A DNA stretch of 7,846 nucleotides. It comes from Candidatus Beckwithbacteria bacterium CG23_combo_of_CG06-09_8_20_14_all_47_9 (GTDB lineage Bacteria > Patescibacteriota > Microgenomatia > UBA1400 > CG1-02-47-37). Below the pieces are notes generated by a model that searched no databases, was not told the origin of the DNA, and was given only the letters and a program-made list of their open reading frames with translations. Shown piece after piece: positions 1 through 7,506 of this stretch. The stretch covers positions 1 through 7,846 of the forward strand of contig PCSQ01000041.1 in assembly GCA_002772455.1 (NCBI GenBank). The letters run 5' to 3'. Numbering within the stretch: position 1 is the first letter of the stretch; every line of letters begins with the position of its first letter. The translations under genes were made by a program, and so were the position numbers.

Positions 1-955
1 TATGAATGCTGATGAGGCGGTTAAGCCGTTTAAGATCATTGACCAGCCGGAGGGGGGGCAGACAATGAGGGATTTTAAAAAACATTACGGCGAGCCGGAG
101 TGGCGATATTTAAAGAATATAGTTTATAAAAACAGGGTAACCGGTCAAATTGTGATTGCCAATATTCGGGGTGATTTGGAAGTTAATCCGGTTAAATTGG
201 CCCACGCCGTGAATATGGCCGGATTACTGGAACCGGCCGAGGAAAAGGATTTAAAAAAGCTGGGAACCAAACGGGGCTATGTCCATTCCTGGGGGCACAA
301 AGGCGTGATTTACGCGGCCGATAATTCCTTGAAAACAGTGAATAATTTTATCGGGGGCCAGAAAGAAGCGGCGACCGATTCGTTTAACGTTAATTACGGC
401 CGGGATTTTAAGGCCGGGATTGAAGCGGATATTGCTTTGGCTAAGGCCGGCTATCTGGCTGAAAACGGTCAGAAATTGGTTGAGAAAAAGGGGAGTGAGG
501 TCGGCAATATTTTTCAATTGGGCTATCACTATACCAATTTGATGACCGGATCGACTTTTGCCGCAAAAGACGGCAGTCAGAAAAAATACTACATGGGCTG
601 TTACGGCATCGGCATCGGCCGGAGCCTGCAGACGATCGCCGAGATTCACCATGACGATAAGGGGATTATTTGGCCGGATTCTGTCTCCCCGTACCAAGTT
701 TATTTAATCAATTTGCAAACCGACGGGGAAAAAGTCTACGAGGCTTTGATGACCGCCGGGGTTGAAGTTTTATGGGACGACCGGGCCGAAGTTTCCGCCG
801 GAGTGAAATTTGCCGATGCCGATTTGATCGGCATTCCGGTTAGGTTAGTGGTTTCCCCAAAAACCGGGGATAAAATCGAGTGGAAAAAAAGAGACGAGAA
901 AAAGACAGAACTAGTGGAGATAGAGGAGGTGCCGGACCGTTGCCGAAAAGATTGA
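1..955 (+). CDS. proS: Prolyl-tRNA synthetase, C-terminal part (5' end outside window)
   Basis: Class II aminoacyl-tRNA synthetase that charges tRNA-Pro with proline in the cytoplasm. The reading frame is open at the left edge, so about the first 40 % of the protein is missing; 317 residues from the first visible Met are seen. Residues about 1-130 match the bacterial INS editing domain (RGDLEVNPVKL at 57-67). The catalytic core resumes with EVGNIFQLG (166-174) and class II motif 3, MGCYGIGIGR at 198-207, whose Arg207 should contact ATP. SPYQVYLI (229-236) opens the anticodon-binding domain, with DDRAEVSAGVKFADADLIGIP at about 259-279. The zinc-like CPxC element that many relatives carry just before EVG is absent (YLAENGQ). 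The stop TGA (953-955) lies inside the next gene, a 16-nt overlap that suggests co-translation. Product assignment is firm. Confidence 0.95.
   Translation, partial: MNADEAVKPFKIIDQPEGGQTMRDFKKHYGEPEWRYLKNIVYKNRVTGQIVIANIRGDLEVNPVKLAHAVNMAGLLEPAEEKDLKKLGTKRGYVHSWGHKGVIYAADNSLKTVNNFIGGQKEAATDSFNVNYGRDFKAGIEADIALAKAGYLAENGQKLVEKKGSEVGNIFQLGYHYTNLMTGSTFAAKDGSQKKYYMGCYGIGIGRSLQTIAEIHHDDKGIIWPDSVSPYQVYLINLQTDGEKVYEALMTAGVEVLWDDRAEVSAGVKFADADLIGIPVRLVVSPKTGDKIEWKKRDEKKTELVEIEEVPDRCRKD
923..930 (+). promoter_or_regulatory. Shine-Dalgarno that fixes a TTG start
   Basis: GAGGAGGT sits within the end of proS, 9 nt before a TTG codon at 940. No ATG or GTG in the downstream gene's frame has comparable spacing. 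The upstream in-frame GTG at 880 has no such site and would add about 20 highly charged residues before the conserved N-terminus, so TTG 940 is preferred. Confidence 0.75.
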
Positions 956-1782
956 TTGTTACCCATATTTTTCCGGATTTGGACGCGATTAGTTCGGCGT
1001 GGCTTTTGGTCCGGTTTGACCCGGATTTTGAGCAAACCGGGTTTGAGTTTGTCCCGGCCGGGGAGACTTGGGCGGGAAAGGCGGTTGACTGCGATCCGAC
1101 CGTGGTCCACGTCGATACCGGATTGGGCCGGTTTGACCACCACCAGTCAACCGCTAAAACCTGCGCCGCCGAGCTGGTCTTTAATTATTTAAAGCGGGAA
1201 AAACTGATTGGTGAGAAACACTTGAAGGCGGCGGAACGGCTGATAAAAGTGGTCGTGGCAATTGATAATTTTGAGGATTTTTCCTGGAGCGAGCCGGCCG
1301 CCGACCGGTATGAACTCCAGCTTTCGGAAATTATTAATAACTTGAAAATTTCCGGCCGGTTGAATGATAAAGAATTAGTCTATCAGGGGATGATTTTGCT
1401 GGACGCGGTTTTGACCGGTTTTTTAGTTAAAATTAAGGCTGAGGCGGAAATTGCCGCCGGCCGGCAGTTTAACTGCCGCTGGGGCAAAGCCTTGGCGGTG
1501 GAGAGCAAGCATAGCCTGCTGTCAAAACTGGCGCAAAAATTGGGCTTTGCCCTGGTGATAAGAAAAGAACCAAAAACCGGTTTTCTTTCGGTCAAATCAC
1601 AGCCAAAACCGGAGATTGATCTGGAACCGGTTTATTTAAAACTTAAAGCCGCCGATCCGAATGCCAGCTGGTTTTTTCATCAAAGCCGGCATATAATTGT
1701 TAATGGTTCAAGGCATAATCCGGCAGTCAGGCCGACCCGGTTAACGCTTGAAGAAATTGTCGATTTAGTCAAAAACAATTAA
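940..1782 (+). CDS. DHH/MYG1-like putative metal-dependent phosphoesterase
   Basis: The 280-residue protein starts at TTG 940 as MPKRLIVTHIFPDLDA. It carries a DHH-superfamily-like metal site: H9-x3-D13-x-D15, D59 in VHVDTG, then D66-H67-H68 in RFDHHQ, and D109 in AIDN. The order and the VDTG...FDHHQ block resemble MYG1/UPF0160-type proteins more than RecJ or the oligoribonuclease NrnA. The C-terminal half has alternating helices and strands and ends with a conserved-looking basic patch, GSRHNPAVRPT (256-266). No signal peptide or membrane segment is visible, so it should be cytoplasmic. Known relatives include nucleases and phosphoesterases, but substrate cannot be read from sequence. It lies between proS and rpsU, overlapping proS by 16 nt and ending 17 nt before rpsU, which hints at an RNA or nucleotide role in the translation operon; that is inference. 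Confidence 0.7.
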   Translation: MPKRLIVTHIFPDLDAISSAWLLVRFDPDFEQTGFEFVPAGETWAGKAVDCDPTVVHVDTGLGRFDHHQSTAKTCAAELVFNYLKREKLIGEKHLKAAERLIKVVVAIDNFEDFSWSEPAADRYELQLSEIINNLKISGRLNDKELVYQGMILLDAVLTGFLVKIKAEAEIAAGRQFNCRWGKALAVESKHSLLSKLAQKLGFALVIRKEPKTGFLSVKSQPKPEIDLEPVYLKLKAADPNASWFFHQSRHIIVNGSRHNPAVRPTRLTLEEIVDLVKNN

Positions 1783-1789
1783 GGGAGGT
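1783..1789 (+). promoter_or_regulatory. Shine-Dalgarno that fixes the rpsU GTG start
   Basis: GGGAGGT begins directly after the TAA of the upstream gene. A GTG at 1788 overlaps this site and cannot be the start. The in-frame GTG at 1800 lies 10 nt downstream and gives the expected S21 N-terminus MAIIVKAQPGD. Confidence 0.7.
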
Positions 1790-1799
1790 GGACAATAAG

Positions 1800-2006
1800 G
1801 TGGCGATTATCGTTAAAGCCCAGCCCGGTGACAGCACCGACCAGCTGATAAAAAAATTCAAAAAATTGGTCCTGTCCGATCAGCTGCTGGCCCAGTTGAA
1901 AGAAAGAGAGTTTTACAAAAAACCGGCGCTTAAGAAAAAAGAAAAAATGTCGGAATTAAAACGGAGGCGCAAGCACAATGAGCGGAAATATGGCTCTGAC
2001 AGATAA
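1800..2006 (+). CDS. rpsU: 30S ribosomal protein S21
   Basis: Small basic protein of the 30S platform, near the anti-Shine-Dalgarno end of 16S rRNA, involved in initiation. The 68 residues show the S21 pattern: a short N-terminal strand (AIIVKA), an amphipathic helix with LIKKFKK (16-22), the signature LKEREFYKKP (33-42), and a lysine/arginine-rich tail (KRRRKHNERK). Length is normal for the family. The GTG start at 1800 is chosen from the spacing to GGGAGGT and from homology. The 3' end overlaps the next gene by 29 nt, and the rpsU-yqeY order is shared with many bacteria, including Bacillus. Assignment is firm; the exact start is slightly less so. Confidence 0.9.
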   Translation: MAIIVKAQPGDSTDQLIKKFKKLVLSDQLLAQLKEREFYKKPALKKKEKMSELKRRRKHNERKYGSDR

Positions 2007-2262
2007 ATTGAGCCAAGCCCTGAAAGCGGCGATGAAGGCTAAAGACGGGGAAACCGTCGGCGCGCTGCGGCTGATTTTAGCGGTGCTGCAAAATCTGCGG
2101 ATTGCCAAAAGAGCGGCCTTGAGCGATGAGGAAATTGTGGCTACTCTGCAGAAAGAAGCTAAAAAACGGGTCGAGGCCAAAGCGATTTACGAAAAAGCCG
2201 GCCGGCAGGACTTGGCCGCCATTGAAGAGCGGGAGCTAAAGATAATCCGGCAGTGGCTATGA
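1978..2262 (+). CDS. yqeY: Short GatB/YqeY-domain protein (N-terminal domain only)
   Basis: The 94 residues match the N-terminal helical domain of YqeY: LSQALKAAMKAKD (10-22), GALRLILA, LSDEEIVATLQKEAKKR, then EKAGRQDLAAIEERELKIIRQWL. Family members usually run to about 150 residues and continue after this point with LPxQLSxEEL; here the frame stops right after the Leu. The missing C-terminal half resembles the GatB tail domain thought to bind tRNA, so this version would lack that part. YqeY function is not well established. GGAGG at 1963-1967 stands 10 nt before ATG 1978; ATG 1990 is an alternative. The stop overlaps the ybeY start as ATGA. It may be a real minimal form or one side of a deletion whose other side is the shortened ybeY. 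Confidence 0.8.
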   Translation: MSGNMALTDKLSQALKAAMKAKDGETVGALRLILAVLQNLRIAKRAALSDEEIVATLQKEAKKRVEAKAIYEKAGRQDLAAIEERELKIIRQWL

Positions 2263-2510
2263 AAGTGACGGCCGAAGTTTCTTTTGTCAGTGTCAAAGCT
2301 ATTCAGGTTCTGAATTTAAAGCATCGTAAAATCGACCGGCCGACCGATGTTTTGTCGTTCCCTTTGGATAATTTTATCCCCGGCCCGGATAAAATTATCC
2401 GTTTGGGCGATATTGTTATTTGTCGATCACAAGCCAGGAAAAAAAGGCACGCAATTTCTTTTTTAATTAAGCACGCCATGTTACATTTGTTGGGGAGTCA
2501 TCATCAATGA
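2259..2510 (+). CDS. ybeY: Minimal YbeY-like endoribonuclease (shortened N-terminus)
   Basis: YbeY is a zinc-dependent RNase that acts in 16S rRNA 3'-end maturation and ribosome quality control. The diagnostic core is present: LNLKHRKIDRPTDVLSFPL, then LGDIVIC, then the zinc motif HAMLHLLGSHH, in which the first, fifth and eleventh positions are His. The protein is only 83 residues from ATG 2259, against roughly 130-150 in typical relatives. It lacks the first helix/strand unit of about 40 residues, and the segment between LGDIVIC and the zinc motif is about 8 residues shorter than usual. Ending right after the last His is common in related lineages. An in-frame GTG at 2253 is possible, but the ATGA overlap with yqeY favours 2259. 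All metal ligands survive, but the fold may be incomplete, so activity is uncertain. Confidence 0.8.
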   Translation: MKVTAEVSFVSVKAIQVLNLKHRKIDRPTDVLSFPLDNFIPGPDKIIRLGDIVICRSQARKKRHAISFLIKHAMLHLLGSHHQ

Positions 2511-3841
2511 ATTATTATCTTAAATACCGGCCGCAAACCATTGCCGAACTGGACTTAACTTTTGTCCGGGAAGCCTTGACGAAAGCGCTGCAGGCGAAAT
2601 CGGTACCGCACGCCTGGTTGTTTTGCGGCCCCAAAGGGACGGGTAAAACTTCAAGCGCCCGGATTATCGCCAAGGCAGTCAATTGTGACACTAAGAAAGA
2701 TTCACCCGAACCCTGTAATCATTGCGATAATTGCCGGGCGATTACCAAGGGGACAGCGATGGATGTTTTGGAAATCGATGCCGCCAGCAATCGGGGAATT
2801 GACGATATTCGGGAGTTGAAAGATAAAATTAACCTGGCACCGACGAATTTGAAATACAAGGTTTATATTATTGACGAAGTCCACATGCTGACCAAAGAGG
2901 CGTTCAATGCTCTATTGAAAACTTTGGAGGAACCGCCGGCGCATGCCATTTTTATCTTGGCTACGACCGAGCCGGAAAAACTGCCGGAAACGGTCGTTTC
3001 CCGCTGTCTGGTAATTAAGTTTGCCAAAGCCTTACCGGCCGAACTGATCCGGTCCCTGAAACGGGTGGTCAAAGCGGAAAAATTGACAGTTAAAGACGAG
3101 GCTTTGCAGTTGATTGCCGGCGCGGCCGACGGCAGTTTCCGCGACGCGGTGAAGGCTTTGGAGTATCCCTCGGGACTGTCGGTAATCAAGCTTGACGACT
3201 GGCTGGCTTGGCTTTATCAGCGTCGGGCCAAAGCGGCTCTGGATTGGCTTCAGTCGGCCTGGAATGAAGGCCGACGGCCGAAATCGATTTTATTGGCGGC
3301 GATTGAACGTTTACGCCGGATTCTGCTTTTGCGCTTGGGAGCAGGCGAGGCCGAAGATATTGCCGCGCTAATTGATCCGGCAATTATCAAAGATTTGGCC
3401 CGGCGTTTAATCGCCGCGGCCGGGGAAATCAAGGACAGCGCGATTGAAGTTTTGCCTTTGGAGTTGGCCGTGGCGGATTGGTGCCAGTCGGGCCCGCCCC
3501 CCTCCGCTAAAACTCCCGCGGGCAAAACCGGAATCTTATCCAAGTGGCCGCAAATTTTAGAAGCGGTGAAGCCGTTAAATCATAGTTTGGAAGCGCTGCT
3601 GCGGGCGACCGAACCGGTCGGGGTCGAGAACGGATTTTTACTGGTCAGGGTCTATTATCAGTTTCATAAAGACCGGTTGGAAGAAGAGCGTTACCGGGCT
3701 ATGATTGAACAGGTGGCCAGTAAGATTTTAGCCGCTCCGGTAAAGATCAAGTTTTTCCTCTCGGCCAAGTTGACCCCCAGCCATGATGCCGATATTATTA
3801 AAACTGCCGAAGAGGTATTCGGAATCGAGGTGAATGACTGA
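2507..3841 (+). CDS. dnaX: DNA polymerase III subunit gamma/tau (clamp loader ATPase)
   Basis: AAA+ motor subunit of the clamp loader that places the sliding clamp on DNA at the replication fork. The 444-residue protein has Walker A GPKGTGKT (41-48), a zinc module with Cys60, Cys70, Cys73 and Cys76, Walker B ending in Asp123-Glu124 (IIDE), sensor 1 around ATTEP (152-156), the SRC arginine finger Arg166, and sensor 2 GSFRDA (209-214). Domain III follows, then a Pro/Gly linker (GPPPSAK, about 329-335) and a C-terminal domain from about 347. The stretch between sensor 2 and the RAKAALDWL helix looks about 20 residues shorter than usual. ATG 2507 overlaps the ybeY stop as ATGA and has GGGGAG about 10 nt upstream. 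The stop overlaps ybaB by one base (TGATG). Confidence 0.95.
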   Translation: MNYYLKYRPQTIAELDLTFVREALTKALQAKSVPHAWLFCGPKGTGKTSSARIIAKAVNCDTKKDSPEPCNHCDNCRAITKGTAMDVLEIDAASNRGIDDIRELKDKINLAPTNLKYKVYIIDEVHMLTKEAFNALLKTLEEPPAHAIFILATTEPEKLPETVVSRCLVIKFAKALPAELIRSLKRVVKAEKLTVKDEALQLIAGAADGSFRDAVKALEYPSGLSVIKLDDWLAWLYQRRAKAALDWLQSAWNEGRRPKSILLAAIERLRRILLLRLGAGEAEDIAALIDPAIIKDLARRLIAAAGEIKDSAIEVLPLELAVADWCQSGPPPSAKTPAGKTGILSKWPQILEAVKPLNHSLEALLRATEPVGVENGFLLVRVYYQFHKDRLEEERYRAMIEQVASKILAAPVKIKFFLSAKLTPSHDADIIKTAEEVFGIEVND

Positions 3842-4140
3842 TGTTTGATAAAATTAAGCAGTTGGCCCAGCTGAAAAAAATGCGCGATCAGGCGATGGCG
3901 ATCCAAAAACAGCTGGCGGCCGAAGAAATCGAAATTAATGAAGATAATATCCGGATCGTGATTACCGGCGACCAGAAACTAAAAACTTTGGAAATCGACG
4001 GCCTGACCAACGAACGGGTGGTGGAAATGATCAATAAAGCGATTAAGAAAAGCCAGGAAATGGCCGCCCGCAAATTGGCGGAGATGAGCGGCGGGCTTTC
4101 CGGAATTCTTAAAGGCCAAGGCCCGGTGGGAGAAAATTAA
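3841..4140 (+). CDS. ebfC: YbaB/EbfC family nucleoid-associated protein
   Basis: Small dimeric DNA-binding protein, usually encoded next to dnaX and recR and thought to act in nucleoid structure or repair. The 99 residues start MFDKIKQLAQLKKMRDQA, a predicted amphipathic helix, followed by strands around IRIVITGDQKLKTLEIDG and a long C-terminal helix (VVEMINKAIKKSQEMAARKLAEM), the usual YbaB order. Length is normal. GAGGTGA at 3827-3833 lies 7 nt before ATG 3841, and the start overlaps the dnaX stop by one base. The short Gly-rich tail (SGGLSGILKGQGPVGEN) is of a common type. recR, the usual next gene, is about 2.7 kb further on in this window. Confidence 0.92.
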   Translation: MFDKIKQLAQLKKMRDQAMAIQKQLAAEEIEINEDNIRIVITGDQKLKTLEIDGLTNERVVEMINKAIKKSQEMAARKLAEMSGGLSGILKGQGPVGEN

Positions 4141-4770
4141 AGCGTGAGTGTTTTTGTGACCGGTTCGGTTTCGTTTGACCAAATCATGTCGATGCCCGGC
4201 CGGTTTAGAGATTATTTACAGCCGGATAAACTGCACATTTTAAATGTGAGCTTTTTAATGGAAACTTTCACCCGGCATTTTGGCGGCACCGGGGCCAACC
4301 AGGCTTATACCTTGGCGCTTTTGGGGCTTAAACCGAAACTGGCCGCCGCGGTGGGGACTGACTTCGGCAGTTACCGGTCGCATTTGATTAAGGCAGGGGT
4401 CGATTTGGGCCTGCTTCTCAAAGTCAAAGACAAGACGGCCACCGGTTTTGCCATGACCGACCGGGATAACAATCAGGTGTGGGGGTTTTATTCCGGGGCG
4501 ATGAAGCAGGCCAATAAGTTGTCATTAAAAGGACAATTAACCAATCAGGATTGGTTGGCAATTACTCCCAATGACCCAAGGGCGATGATTAATTATGTCA
4601 ACCAAGCGATTAATACCGGCACGGCATATTTATATGATCCGGCCGTGCAGATCCCCCGGTTTTCCCGTGAACAGCTGAAACGGGGGATCAGCGGCGCCAA
4701 AATTGTCATCGGCAATGATTACGAGATCGCTTTGCTTTTAAAAAACAGCGGTTTGAGCGAGAAACAGATT

Positions 4771-4788
4771 TTATCCGACCGGCGCCGG
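4771..4788. other. Deletion junction in the kinase gene, beside a 10-bp perfect palindrome
   Basis: The kinase frame breaks at TTTTATCCG, and the next bases, CCGGCGCCGG (4779-4788), form a perfect palindrome encoding part of the TGAG motif. Upstream codons belong to frame 1 and downstream codons to frame 2, so the lost length is not a multiple of three. A palindrome at a breakpoint could favour polymerase slippage or amplification artefacts; this is inference. Confidence 0.6.
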
Positions 4789-4919
4789 CGACGCTTACCG
4801 GGCCGGTTTTTTAGCCGGATTTATTAAGGGTTTGGAACTGCCGGTCTGCGGCCGGATGGGGGCGTTAGCCGCGGCTTACACCGTTGAAAAATTCGGCACC
4901 CAAACCCACCATTTCACTC

Positions 4920-4947
4920 TTGCCCAGTTTAAAAAAAGATATATAAT
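4920..4947 (+). promoter_or_regulatory. Putative sigma-70 promoter for the SAH hydrolase gene
   Basis: A perfect -10 TATAAT (4942-4947) is preceded by TTGCCC (4920-4925, 4 of 6 to consensus) with a 16-nt spacer. It lies within the last codons of the kinase frame. Transcription would start near 4953-4955, leaving a 5' leader of only about 4-6 nt before ATG 4959, and no Shine-Dalgarno is present. AT-rich coding sequence could mimic this. Confidence 0.5.
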
Positions 4948-4958
4948 TAACTTTAACC

Positions 4959-6839
<1,881 letters not shown>

Positions 6840-6845
6840 ACGCTT

Positions 6846-6851
6846 ATGATA
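6846..6851 (-). promoter_or_regulatory. Putative -10 box for a leaderless DUF62-like transcript
   Basis: On the minus strand TATCAT (5 of 6 to TATAAT) is followed by exactly 6 nt and then ATG 6839, placing the expected +1 on the A of ATG. CTGGCA at 6870-6875 (4 of 6 to TTGACA, 18-nt spacer) is a weak -35 inside recR. No Shine-Dalgarno is present. Confidence 0.5.
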
Positions 6852-6855
6852 TACT
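6847..6855 (+). promoter_or_regulatory. Extended -10 promoter for leaderless recR
   Basis: TGATATACT is an extended -10 element (TGn plus TATACT). Six bases separate it from ATG 6862, so transcription should begin on the start codon. There is no Shine-Dalgarno, and the -35 region (ACGGCA) is poor, as expected for an extended -10. It overlaps the opposite-strand -10 box by two bases. Confidence 0.6.
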
Positions 6856-6861
6856 TTTTCA

Positions 6862-7458
6862 ATGAAGATTGCCAGAGCCATTGCCCGGTTGGCGGAAGCC
6901 TTGGAAAAACTGCCGGGGATCGGGCCGAAGACCGCCCAGCGGCTGACTTTTTATCTGCTGCATAATCCCCAAAACGAGCTGGATAGTTTTGCCGCGGCCC
7001 TGTCTAATTTAAAAAAAGATACCAAAGAGTGCCGGTTTTGTTTTAACGTGGCCGAGACTGATCCTTGCCCGATTTGTACCGATGGCCAGCGTCAACAGGA
7101 TCAAATTTGCGTAGTGGAAAATCCGCTGGACGTGCTGGTAATCGAAAAAGGCGGTTTTTACCATGGTTTATACCATGTTTTAGGCGGGGCGATTTCGCCT
7201 TTAAACAACATCGGGCCTGAAGAACTGCATCTTTACGATTTACTGCCGCGGTTAAAATCCGGCCTAGCCAAAGAATTGATATTGGCCACCAATCCGACGA
7301 TGGAAGGTGAAGCCACGGCGATGTTCATTGCTAAACAGGCAGTTAAATTTAATTTGAAAATTACCCGTCTGGGCCGGGGCCTGCCGACCGGGGCGGATAT
7401 TGAATATGCAGACGAGCAGACTTTATCCCGCGCTTTCGAGGGGCGGCGGGAATTCTGA
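6862..7458 (+). CDS. recR: Recombination mediator protein RecR
   Basis: RecR works with RecO (and RecF) to load RecA on gapped DNA during recombinational repair. The 198-residue protein is full length: a helix-hairpin-helix LPGIGPKTAQRL (17-28), a zinc finger with Cys57, Cys60, Cys69 and Cys72, a Toprim domain opening with ICVVENPLDVLVIE (82-95) and containing ISPLNNIGPEEL (111-122), NPTMEGEATA (144-153), and the closing RLGRGLPTGADIEYADEQTL block (169-188). It starts at ATG 6862 without a Shine-Dalgarno, directly behind an extended -10 box. In many bacteria recR follows dnaX and ybaB; here about 2.7 kb of SAM/adenosine-related genes separate them, and recR has its own promoter. Assignment is firm. 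Confidence 0.96.
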   Translation: MKIARAIARLAEALEKLPGIGPKTAQRLTFYLLHNPQNELDSFAAALSNLKKDTKECRFCFNVAETDPCPICTDGQRQQDQICVVENPLDVLVIEKGGFYHGLYHVLGGAISPLNNIGPEELHLYDLLPRLKSGLAKELILATNPTMEGEATAMFIAKQAVKFNLKITRLGRGLPTGADIEYADEQTLSRAFEGRREF

Positions 7459-7460
7459 CA

Positions 7461-7494
7461 TCATTTTTACCCTCCGATCGTAGGCAGAAAATGA
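7461..7494. repeat. Imperfect inverted repeat upstream of the PaaX-like gene
   Basis: Outer arms TCATTTT (7461-7467) and AAAATGA (7488-7494) pair perfectly, inner CCT (7471-7473) pairs with AGG (7482-7484), and the loop holds the palindrome CGATCG (7475-7480). The right arm includes the TG of the extended -10. It could be an operator for an autoregulating PaaX-like protein. It lacks a GC-rich stem followed by a T-run, so it is a poor intrinsic terminator. Confidence 0.4.
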
Positions 7495-7500
7495 TATACT
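7492..7500 (+). promoter_or_regulatory. Extended -10 promoter for the leaderless PaaX-like gene
   Basis: TGATATACT repeats the recR element and is followed by 6 nt (TGGATA) and ATG 7507. The identity with the recR promoter extends over 11 bases, ATGATATACTT (7491-7501 and 6846-6856). No Shine-Dalgarno is present, so a leaderless transcript is predicted. Confidence 0.6.
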
Positions 7501-7506
7501 TGGATA

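Noticed and set aside
251..697. 148-codon minus-strand open frame
   Set aside because: It is antisense to the strongly conserved proS catalytic core, has no recognisable domain and no start signals; it follows from the codon bias of proS.
880..939. GTG 880 as an upstream start for the DHH-like gene
   Set aside because: The added residues are a charged, unconserved run translated from the end of proS, and the Shine-Dalgarno at 923-930 points to TTG 940.
956..1192. 78-codon plus-strand frame directly after the proS stop
   Set aside because: It is an out-of-frame reading of the DHH-like gene without motifs. It would matter only if TGA were recoded, which the normal TGA stops of several genes argue against.
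3250..3543. 97-codon minus-strand open frame opposite dnaX
   Set aside because: Shadow of the dnaX coding frame; low complexity in Ala, Ser, Arg and Lys, with no family resemblance.
7459..7494. Rho-independent terminator after recR
   Set aside because: The dyad has AT-rich outer arms and a large internal loop, and it is not followed by a T-run, so an operator or chance dyad is more likely.
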